A stretch of 5,160 nt of DNA from positions 1 through 5,160 of the forward strand of contig PMHC01000219.1 in assembly GCA_003156495.1 (NCBI GenBank). The letters run 5' to 3'. The notes under the pieces are model-generated. The model was not told where the DNA came from. It ran no database searches and was given only the letters and a program-made list of their open reading frames with translations. The DNA is from Acidobacteriaceae bacterium. Lineage in GTDB: Bacteria > Acidobacteriota > Terriglobia > Terriglobales > Acidobacteriaceae. A program made the translations under genes and the position numbers. Positions 1-5,094 of this stretch are shown here, in pieces; position 1 is the stretch's first letter; each line of letters begins with the position of its first letter.

Positions 1-145
1 CGTGAGACATGGAAAAGAAGGATACTCTTACATCCTTTCATCCCATCTTTGAAAATCCAGACATGGGGCTTCCAGATTTTAGAGCAAACTGAGATCCGGG
101 CGACCCGCCACTGGATTGGCAAGATGCAAACGAGAAGAAACAGAC

Positions 146-150
146 AGGAG
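146..150 (+). promoter_or_regulatory. Ribosome binding site of the exported hydrolase
   Basis: AGGAG lies 8 bases before the ATG at 159. This is near-consensus spacing and settles the start, which is also the start that gives a signal peptide. The 158 bases upstream show no convincing sigma-70 promoter: a TTGAAA at about 49-54 has no good -10 partner. Confidence 0.8.
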
Positions 151-158
151 AAAGAAAG

Positions 159-1181
159 ATGACAAGAACTGGATGGGGTTGGGCAGAGGCGCTTTTGATC
201 GCAGCGCTATGTGGAGGTTCGCTCTGCGCTCGGGCACAAAAGGCTGAGGCAAACGTGACCGGTACAATTGCCTTCGATACAGACACGCCGGAGGCAAAGG
301 GACGACTGGAACTGCTGTTGACGGTTGGCGATGGAGGTACCGGCGCGTATAAGGCGGTTCTGAGCGGGGAAGAGAGCCTGAAGACGCACACGATCTTCCG
401 TCCGCGTAATCTGAGCCCGTTTGGTGGCTCGAATCTGCTGCCGATCGTGGCTTGGGGCAACGGCGCCTGCGCCAATAGCGCCGCGGAGTTTCGCAATCTG
501 TTGAGTGAGATCGCTTCACATGGCTATCTGGTGGTTGCCATCGGCCCGCCAGCGGCAACGATTGATCTGGAGCCTGCGCAGGGGGCGACCACGGCCTCGC
601 AGCTCTTCGATGGTATCGACTGGGCGGTGAAGGAAAATGACCGGCCAGACAGCCCCTACTATCAGAAGATCGACACGAAAAAAATTGCGGTGATGGGAAT
701 GAGCTGCGGCGGTTTGCAGGCACTGGAGGCCTCGCCCGATCCGCGGATCACGACAACGATCATCTGGAACAGCGGCATCCTGATTCATCCGATGACTGTC
801 CCCGCCGCACCAGCAGCCCCTGCGCCTTCCGGGGCACCCAAGGGCTTTAGCATGCCCAACCTCAGCAAGGATCACCTGCTAAAGCTTCATAGCCCCATTC
901 TCTATGTCACGGGAACCAAGGGCATCGAGTTCGAAAATGCCAAGGACGACTACAGCAAGATCAACAATATTCCAGTGATGATTGCCATTCGCGATGGAGC
1001 GCAGCACTATGAGGGGTCGATCTATCGTGCCCCCAACGCCGGCGAGTACGGACGTTACGGTTCGGCGTGGCTGGACTGGCAGTTGAAGGGAAGCCAAGAA
1101 GCCGCCACGGTCTTCACCGGTGCCGCTTGCGCCCTCTGCAAAGACCCGAAGTGGAGTGTGGAAAAGAAGAATATTCCGTAG
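159..1181 (+). CDS. Exported alpha/beta-hydrolase-fold enzyme
   Basis: The 340-residue product is probably a periplasmic or secreted serine hydrolase of the alpha/beta-hydrolase fold, acting on an ester-type substrate that cannot be named from sequence. Residues 1-26 form a signal peptide with hydrophobic core ALLIAALCGG and an ARA site before Q27. The core strand LPIVAWGNG (about 94-102) carries a likely oxyanion loop. The nucleophile elbow is G180-M-S182-C-G184-G. H283 in DGAQHYEG is the likely catalytic His. The acid is uncertain: the strand SPILYVTG (245-252) is followed by TKGIEFENAKDD, leaving E257, D263 or D264 as candidates. A Pro/Ala-rich insert lies at about 213-228. The C-terminal tail has a C-x-x-C pair (C324, C327). 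The gene stands alone, with no co-directional neighbour within 780 bases. The fold call is firm and the substrate is unknown. Dienelactone-hydrolase, cutinase and PET-hydrolase-like families are the nearest general types. Confidence 0.9.
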   Translation: MTRTGWGWAEALLIAALCGGSLCARAQKAEANVTGTIAFDTDTPEAKGRLELLLTVGDGGTGAYKAVLSGEESLKTHTIFRPRNLSPFGGSNLLPIVAWGNGACANSAAEFRNLLSEIASHGYLVVAIGPPAATIDLEPAQGATTASQLFDGIDWAVKENDRPDSPYYQKIDTKKIAVMGMSCGGLQALEASPDPRITTTIIWNSGILIHPMTVPAAPAAPAPSGAPKGFSMPNLSKDHLLKLHSPILYVTGTKGIEFENAKDDYSKINNIPVMIAIRDGAQHYEGSIYRAPNAGEYGRYGSAWLDWQLKGSQEAATVFTGAACALCKDPKWSVEKKNIP

Positions 1182-1222
1182 TCTGTTCCTAAGCCCGTCC
1201 TACCGCGATGGGTGGCCCCGGT

Positions 1223-1291
1223 CCCGGTGACATTTCCAAATCCCAATGTGGGTGCCACCGGGCCCTTGCGGTCGGTGACCGGGAATGTCAC
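1223..1291. repeat. GC-rich inverted-repeat cluster, REP-like
   Basis: The outer arms are GTGACATTTCC at 1227-1237 and GGGAATGTCAC at 1281-1291, complementary over 11 positions with one G-U pair. Competing arms are CCCGGT (1223-1228) with ACCGGG (1278-1283). Small palindromes lie inside: GGTGCCACC (1251-1259), GGGCCC (1260-1265) and CGGTGACCG (1273-1281). The cluster begins 41 bases after the hydrolase stop and has no T tract, so it is not a classic intrinsic terminator. It may be a dispersed intergenic repeat or a transcript-stabilising 3' structure. A genome-wide copy count would decide between these. Confidence 0.5.
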
Positions 1292-1342
1292 TACGATTCA
1301 GAGGGTATGATTCACCCCGTAGACAGGCGCGGACACATCTTG

Positions 1343-1368
1343 GGTACCAAAACATACCATTTGGCACC
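1343..1368. repeat. Hairpin, 9-base arms
   Basis: GGTACCAAA (1343-1351) and TTTGGCACC (1360-1368) are complementary at 8 of 9 positions around an 8-base loop. No T tract follows on either strand. The role is unknown. Confidence 0.4.
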
Positions 1369-1451
1369 GGAAGACACAACAGCTCGGACTAGACTTTCCC
1401 TTGTGCATCAATAACTTACGGTGATTCTAAACCGCTTAGCAGATTGGAAGG

Positions 1452-1501
1452 CGGCCCTGAAAAGGCCGGCGTCGGCGGTTCAATCCCGTCTCTGGCCACC
1501 A
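1452..1501 (+). pseudogene. 3' half of a tRNA-Phe(GAA) gene; probable attachment-site remnant
   Basis: Everything from the anticodon stem to the CCA end of a class I tRNA is present. The anticodon stem is CGGCC (1452-1456) with GGCCG (1464-1468), five perfect pairs. The seven-base loop CTGAAAA (1457-1463) has U33, anticodon GAA at 1459-1461, and two A residues after it. The variable loop GCGTC has 5 bases. The T stem is GGCGG (1474-1478) with CCGTC (1486-1490), closing loop TTCAATC. The acceptor strand is TCTGGCC (1491-1497), then discriminator A and encoded CCA (1499-1501). The 5' half is missing: no GGCCAGA acceptor strand lies at the expected place, and 1426-1450 gives at best a 3-bp D stem. 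It therefore cannot be a working tRNA. Such 3' halves are the typical distal end (attR) of elements that integrate into tRNA genes, and that reading is an inference. Confidence 0.82.
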
Positions 1502-1798
1502 CTCTCCCGTTTCACACCGCCTCAGACCTGTGAAGTCGGCATGCTGTCCTCTCCGATTCGAATGGCAGGTTGGCGGAGGTATGGCGCTGCAGAATCAATG
1601 CGGATAATTATTCGGACGGAACAATGCCCGGATTCTATCCGAGCCTGTAATTACGCGAACTCACACCATTCTCACCGAACAGCCAAAATTAGGTTACTAC
1701 CGTCCATATTTTTCGTAATACATGCAATGAGCGTTATTGACCATACAGGATGATCTGCTTTCAACGACATTCATAGTTGGAAATATCGTAGATCTGGG
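1502..1798. other. AT-richer gene-free stretch with short dyads
   Basis: No supportable gene lies here. Frames open on the plus strand (1421-1753 and the part of 1737-2336 before 1965) lack ribosome binding sites, and one runs through the tRNA remnant. Base composition is visibly more AT-rich than the hydrolase. Three dyads lie within 90 bases: ATTCGAAT (1556-1563), CGGATAATTATTCG (1601-1614, one G-T off symmetry) and CGGAT-TCT-ATCCG (1629-1641). Confidence 0.55.
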
Positions 1799-1853
1799 GA
1801 GGAGTCCCCTGGTAGGGTCATTCTCAAAAAGACCAGGAAACTCCTCATTTTTT
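1799..1853 (+). terminator. Intrinsic terminator-like stem-loop with T tract
   Basis: GAGGAGT (1799-1805) pairs perfectly with ACTCCTC (1840-1846). After a 2x2 internal loop, CCTGGT (1808-1813) pairs with ACCAGG (1832-1837), giving 13 base pairs. An 18-base apical loop follows the inner stem. The right arm is followed by A and six T (1848-1853). This is the best terminator-shaped element in the window and it points in the plus direction. No gene ends just before it, and the next start is 111 bases downstream. It could end a small unannotated RNA, act as an attenuator for the gene at 1965, or insulate that gene from upstream transcription. Confidence 0.7.
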
Positions 1854-1952
1854 GCGTCCTGTCAAAAGGGCACGATCTTGTTTTTGCAAGAGTGGAATTC
1901 ATGCCACGATGTAACTGAATTTCTCATTTTGTTTTTCGATTGTGTATCAGCG

Positions 1953-1957
1953 AAGGA
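1953..1957 (+). promoter_or_regulatory. Ribosome binding site of the hypothetical gene at 1965
   Basis: AAGGA sits 7 bases before the ATG at 1965. It decides that start over the in-frame ATG at 1737, whose extension would run through the terminator-like hairpin and reads as low-complexity non-coding sequence. Confidence 0.65.
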
Positions 1958-1964
1958 ATCAATA

Positions 1965-2336
1965 ATGGAGACATTCAATTTCTATCCAACTGAACCTCAA
2001 CCTAATTTCTGCGCATTGGAATACATCCCCGAGTCCGTCGATTGTCCACTGCCGACGGTTAAAAACATTATTCTGCTTGTTATACGAGATGCGGAATGTG
2101 GACTGCATCTCTTGATACACCCAAGGCTGCACCAAATCGTGAAGGCCGTTGATTTGCCCTACATTGAAGCTCTGTTGGAAGATTTTATTGAACGCGTCAA
2201 GCTCAACGCGGCGCTCTTATTCAAACAATTATGCTCATTGTCCGTCGGACCTCTCTTCACGCGGGCAGTTGGCGAACAAATCGTCGATCATCCCGACATC
2301 TACGGTCTCGCTTTGCAATTCGTGCCCATCGAATAG
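1965..2336 (+). CDS. Hypothetical protein, 123 residues
   Basis: I do not recognise the family. The product starts METFNFYPTE and ends in FVPIE. There is no signal peptide and no true transmembrane segment. A hydrophobic strand (VKNIILLVI, 32-40) is followed by a helical stretch rich in Leu, Glu and Asp (about 55-90: VKAVDLPYIEALLEDFIERVK), then a loop with SVGPLF and a DHPD motif (98-101 region). It looks like a small soluble alpha/beta protein. Cys residues are at 16, 27, 45 and 80, with no metal-site spacing. Codon use is more AT-rich than the hydrolase, which together with the tRNA remnant upstream hints at acquired DNA. A second short frame follows after 17 bases in a different phase. 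The coding call rests on the ribosome binding site, the length and the protein-like composition. Confidence 0.65.
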   Translation: METFNFYPTEPQPNFCALEYIPESVDCPLPTVKNIILLVIRDAECGLHLLIHPRLHQIVKAVDLPYIEALLEDFIERVKLNAALLFKQLCSLSVGPLFTRAVGEQIVDHPDIYGLALQFVPIE

Positions 2337-2353
2337 CCTCTTCAAATTATTAC

Positions 2354-2518
2354 GTGAGTGCGCTACCCTCCTACAACGCGTCGATTTTCGAACTTGCGAT
2401 GCGGGAGCAGGTAGTGCGCGCATCGCTTGATGCGCGCCTCAAAAAAACCGGATACTATCTGCCATGGCAGGCCACAACAATTGCTGAGCTTTTAGAAGCG
2501 GCCTGCCAAAGCAAATAA
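2354..2518 (+). CDS. Short hypothetical frame, or shifted tail of the preceding gene
   Basis: The frame gives 54 residues from a GTG start (VSALPSYNASIFELAMREQV..., ending LLEAACQSK). Third positions are GC-leaning (roughly 58% by hand count) and the composition looks like a real amphipathic helical protein: FELAMREQVVRASLDARLKK and TIAELLEAA. No ribosome binding site precedes the GTG, and an internal ATG at 2399 also lacks one. The frame is open further left to 2231, but that part is Arg-rich and is a shadow of the preceding gene. A single-base shift near 2330 would join the two frames (…VPI followed by ASSNYYVSALPSY), so this may be the broken C-terminus of one longer protein. I cannot choose between the two readings from one sequence. 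Confidence 0.4.
   Translation: MSALPSYNASIFELAMREQVVRASLDARLKKTGYYLPWQATTIAELLEAACQSK
2416..2437. repeat. Perfect 9-bp hairpin
   Basis: GCGCGCATC (2416-2424) and GATGCGCGC (2429-2437) are exact complements around the 4-base loop GCTT. The hairpin lies inside the short frame 2354-2518 and is followed by CTC and seven A. It lacks a T tract downstream on either strand, so it is not an intrinsic terminator. It could be a translation or transcript-decay signal, or simple coincidence. Confidence 0.5.
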
Positions 2519-2546
2519 CGCGCACAGAGCGACAAGGGTGAAATAT

Positions 2547-2573
2547 GCGGATAAGGAACCTCCGCTTGTTATT
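2547..2573. terminator. Possible weak terminator between convergent genes
   Basis: GCGGA (2547-2551) pairs with TCCGC (2561-2565) around a 9-base loop, followed by TTGTTATT on the plus strand and ATATTT on the minus strand. Its place between the plus-strand frame ending at 2518 and the chemoreceptor ending at 2619 is where a bidirectional terminator is expected. The stem is short and the T runs are interrupted. Confidence 0.3.
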
Positions 2574-2618
2574 GCTTGAAGTCTTGCTCCGTCTGCGTAA
2601 TAGAGGCCATAACAGGCC

Positions 2619-4325
2619 CTATGCGGCGTTTCGCAGAAGAAGGTGACTAACTTCCGAGTGCTTTTGCTGTGATGCAATTTGGTCTTTGTCTTCGCCGACG
2701 CGGAATTCGCAGATAACGCTATCGATTTCGCCAGCCAACTCGGAGAGGTTGCGACTGGCCGCAGCAGCATCTTCGGCAGCTTGCGAGCCTTGCTGGGCGA
2801 GATTCGATAGATAGCTCGCGGATTCGGCGATCTCGCGCGATGCGGCGGTCTGCTCGGTTGCCGCCGTAGCGATCAGCGAAATCTGTCCTTCGACTTCGTT
2901 TGCCGATCCGATGATCAACTCCAGGCTGGAACTGGCTTCGGCCGTTTCTTTGATGCCGGATTGAACCGCTTCCTGGCTATGCGCCATTACTTCGAGTGTT
3001 TGATGCGTTTCCGTCTGAATATTGCGAATGGTTCCGGAAATTTCACTGGTCGCGTTCTTGGTCCGTTCGGCCAGGCGGCGAACCTCGCCGGCGACGACGG
3101 CGAATCCGCGGCCATGTTCTCCGGCGCGCGCCGCTTCGATCGCCGCATTAAGTGCCAGCAGGTTGGTTTGTTCGCTGATTTCCTGAATCACGTCTACTAC
3201 TTTGCCTATCTCGGTCGAGCTTTTCGCCAGTGTGTCCATCTTCTGCGCGACAGTTTGGGTGGCTATGGAAATCCGCTCCATGGTGGCGCTGGCGGCATGC
3301 ATGACATCGCCGCCCTGACGGGCCATCTCGGCGGAACTGCGGCTGGCCGAAACGGCGCTTTCGGCGTTGTGGCTGATTTCGCCGATGGTCGAGGTCATTT
3401 CCTGCGAAGCCGCGGCGATCTGCCCGGTTTTGCTGGATTGTGCGTGCATGTTGGATTTGGTTTGTTCGGCGTGCTGGCTCATTTGCTCGGCCGCGGCTGA
3501 CAACGTGTCGGCGCTGTGGCCCAACGCCTTGAGCACGTGCTGCATGGACCCTACGCTGATGTTGATTGCGATCGAAAGCCTGCCTACTTCATCCTTGCCG
3601 GCCGCTTCGACATGTGCCGTCAAATCTTTGTTCGCCAAGGCTTCAAGGGCTTCAGTCGCCTTAACCAGCGGAGGAACGATGATATGGGTTAGCACGATGC
3701 CGATCACCGCGCTGAGCAGGACGGTGAAAATAACCAGTACGACTGCCGTAAAGACAAGAGTGTTGATCAGATGCACGGCATGCGCGCTTTTTTCTTCGCT
3801 GGCGCGCCGGTTGAGGCTCAGATCGTCTTCCGCGGCCTTCATCATGTCGATATAGGCCTTAAACATCTCCGGGCCGACCAGCACTTGTTTTGCCTCATCG
3901 ATCTTTCCCGCGGCGAATAACTCCTGTTCCTTGCTGTCGAGCACAAGATAGGCTCCGGCGTTTTGGCGCAGCGTTTCGTAGAGTTCTTTTTCTCCTGGAT
4001 AGGAAACCAGCGAGGCGTATTGCTCAATGCTTTTGTTGTAAGCATCCAAACCGCTCAAGCGCTTTTGGGAATAGTACTGAGTGCAGTCGCTGGTTTGGCA
4101 AAAAAGCAGATAGCCTTCGGCGCGGCGAATATCCGACAGTGAGATCCGGATGTTGTAGATCGCTTTGATAGAGGGAATCGTTACCTGGTCAACATCGTTC
4201 ACTACGGACTTGATGTTAAGAAAGCCAATCAGCGTGGCTGTTCCGAGAATCGCCGTCAAAAGACAGACAATGCCAAAGGCATAGCGGAGTTTGTGAGAAA
4301 TACTAAGATTGCGCCAGTAATTCAT
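2619..4325 (-). CDS. Methyl-accepting chemotaxis protein (transmembrane chemoreceptor)
   Basis: This inner-membrane receptor controls CheA kinase through CheW. From the chosen start it has 568 residues: TM1 (about 16-36), a periplasmic four-helix-bundle-type sensor (about 38-185), TM2 (about 187-216), HAMP (about 210-262, with PPLVKATEAL and DEVGRL) and a long coiled-coil signalling domain. The hairpin tip is diagnostic: QTNLLALNAAIEAARAGE followed by HGRGFAVVAGEVRRLAERT (about 386-422). Two methylation-type sites fit the Ala/Ser/Thr-flanked Glx-Glx pattern: AAASQEMTST (Q308, E309) and TAATEQTAAS (E491, Q492). The sensor has a C-x4-C pair (C76, C81). The C-terminus, LLLRNAA, lacks a CheR-tethering pentapeptide. 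I chose the second Met (MNYWRNLSIS) because AAAGGA lies 10 bases before it. An alternative ATG at 4349 adds 8 residues. No che gene is adjacent. The ligand is unknown. Confidence 0.95.
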   Translation of the reverse strand: MNYWRNLSISHKLRYAFGIVCLLTAILGTATLIGFLNIKSVVNDVDQVTIPSIKAIYNIRISLSDIRRAEGYLLFCQTSDCTQYYSQKRLSGLDAYNKSIEQYASLVSYPGEKELYETLRQNAGAYLVLDSKEQELFAAGKIDEAKQVLVGPEMFKAYIDMMKAAEDDLSLNRRASEEKSAHAVHLINTLVFTAVVLVIFTVLLSAVIGIVLTHIIVPPLVKATEALEALANKDLTAHVEAAGKDEVGRLSIAINISVGSMQHVLKALGHSADTLSAAAEQMSQHAEQTKSNMHAQSSKTGQIAAASQEMTSTIGEISHNAESAVSASRSSAEMARQGGDVMHAASATMERISIATQTVAQKMDTLAKSSTEIGKVVDVIQEISEQTNLLALNAAIEAARAGEHGRGFAVVAGEVRRLAERTKNATSEISGTIRNIQTETHQTLEVMAHSQEAVQSGIKETAEASSSLELIIGSANEVEGQISLIATAATEQTAASREIAESASYLSNLAQQGSQAAEDAAAASRNLSELAGEIDSVICEFRVGEDKDQIASQQKHSEVSHLLLRNAA

Positions 4326-4335
4326 ATGGGGGAAG

Positions 4336-4341
4336 TCCTTT
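4336..4341 (-). promoter_or_regulatory. Ribosome binding site favouring the inner chemoreceptor start
   Basis: On the minus strand AAAGGA precedes the ATG at 4325 by 10 bases. The outer ATG at 4349 has only AAGG at about 12 bases, which is part of a small GGCG/CGCC hairpin (4353-4363). The inner start is therefore preferred. Confidence 0.5.
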
Positions 4342-4374
4342 CGATGCATTTTGGCGTTTCGCCTTGGTGCTCAG

Positions 4375-4393
4375 CAGTCGAAAGAGGCGACTG
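4375..4393 (-). promoter_or_regulatory. Leader hairpin upstream of the chemoreceptor
   Basis: CAGTCG (4375-4380) and CGACTG (4388-4393) form six perfect pairs around a 7-base loop, about 50 bases before the chosen start. If the transcript begins further upstream, this would be in its 5' untranslated leader. No T tract follows, so attenuation is not supported. Confidence 0.35.
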
Positions 4394-5094
4394 GTATCTG
4401 TTATCGACGCGATGAAAGAAAGAATAAGCACATTTATTGTGTCGCGGCATAAGGTTATACGGCTGAGGGGATTATTTAGAGGAGCACGGCCATGCGATCT
4501 TGAACCATTCTTCGCGGTCAGATGAATGGTTGAAAGCCTGCGCCCGCTGTACATGAAACTTGCTCCAAAAGCTGCATCTGTATTTGCATAAGTTATAGAA
4601 AGTAGTGTCGCTATCTTCAGAAATAACACATCTGCCGACATTGGGCTCTCTTGATTTGTCCGTGAAGAAAGAGAGCATTTGCACAACGCTTAACATGCGG
4701 ATTGTGCCGCCCATCATTTTATCAATGGATGATTGTCCTTCTCTAATCCCGTTTTTGCATTCCGGCGATTTTTTTACTTTCGAGGCAGTAGCGGGCGTAC
4801 GCGCTTGGTTAAAAACTTTACGGAGATTAGGGATGCAGCACGGGGGGCACCGCAAACGGCGAGATGTGCGCATGGCTCTCGGGATATTTGCGCTTTGCGG
4901 CAGCTTGAGTCGAGACTGACACTCAAAGATGCCATTCCGCTAAATATGCCGCATCCTCTCTACCGCATTAACAGAATGGACAGGAGGGCTTTTCTGGCTG
5001 CCGATTACGATGATTTCTTCGGCTTAGCCTTTCGCGGAAAAGTCTATTCGGATGAAGCTGGGTAATCTGGACAATCAAACCATACAATGGAACT
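4394..5094. other. Long gap without a convincing gene
   Basis: About 700 bases lie between the divergent chemoreceptor and ABC genes. Several frames are open on both strands (4605-4919 +, 4733-5065 +, 4472-4873 -, 4303-4686 -). They overlap one another, lack ribosome binding sites at their starts and show no recognisable motif. A 28-codon frame at 4833-4919 (+) is preceded by CGGAG at 7 bases and could be a small peptide, but nothing else supports it. The end of the frame closing at 5065 reads as protein-like and might be a decayed gene remnant. Promoters for both flanking genes should lie here, but I could not pick a convincing one. Confidence 0.5.
4645..4733. repeat. Row of three stem-loops
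   Basis: GCTCTCTT (4645-4652) pairs perfectly with AAGAGAGC (4669-4676). GCACAA plus CGC (4681-4689) pairs with GCG (4697-4699) and TTGTGC (4702-4707), with a two-base bulge. ATCAT (4713-4717) pairs with ATGAT (4729-4733). The three follow one another with gaps of 4 to 5 bases, in the gap between divergent genes. They may be a structured leader or small RNA, or binding-site dyads. Chance is not excluded, especially for the third. Confidence 0.35.

Larger units (their letters stand above)
1182..1451. other. Gene-free stretch with GC-rich inverted repeats
   Basis: This is the left part of the long gap after the hydrolase. It holds a dense set of complementary arms (1211-1291) and a separate hairpin (1343-1368). 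An open frame of 68 codons (1208-1414, +) crosses both. It has no ribosome binding site, and its sequence is largely dictated by the inverted repeats, so I do not call it a gene. One detail is noted under findings: its end contains Y50-HLAPE, which recalls the end of tyrosine recombinases. Confidence 0.6.

Noticed and set aside
18..37. AAGGAT / ATCCTT hairpin at the left edge, a possible terminator of an upstream gene.
   Set aside because: It has only six pairs, an 8-base loop and no T tract. The upstream gene is outside the window.
38..1097. Minus-strand frames across the hydrolase (38-496, 79-723, 516-875, 879-1097).
   Set aside because: They show the Arg/Pro/Ser-rich composition of shadow frames and overlap a plus-strand gene that has a ribosome binding site, signal peptide and active-site motif.
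1421..1443. A tRNA-like anticodon loop TTCTAAA (would read the amber codon) just before the tRNA-Phe half, suggesting an unusual suppressor or allo-tRNA.
   Set aside because: The flanking stem is poor (CGGT/ACCG with an 8-base loop only), and the sequence to the right is fully explained as a standard Phe anticodon arm, T arm and acceptor. No acceptor 5' strand matches.
1421..1753. Plus-strand frame of 110 codons.
   Set aside because: It crosses the tRNA remnant and the AT-rich dyads, has no ribosome binding site and no recognisable protein features.
1737..1964. A 76-codon N-terminal extension of the hypothetical gene starting at 1737.
   Set aside because: It has no ribosome binding site, runs through the terminator hairpin and T tract, and a better start with AAGGA exists at 1965.
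2961..3855. Long plus-strand open frames (2961-3500, 3367-3855) opposite the chemoreceptor.
   Set aside because: They are antisense to a well-supported chemoreceptor with clear domain motifs. Long antisense frames are common in GC-rich receptor genes.
4463..4492. A flagellar sigma-28-like promoter for the chemoreceptor on the minus strand (TAAA … GCCG-TATAA).
   Set aside because: The spacing between the two boxes is 11 bases instead of about 15, and the -10 box carries an extra base.
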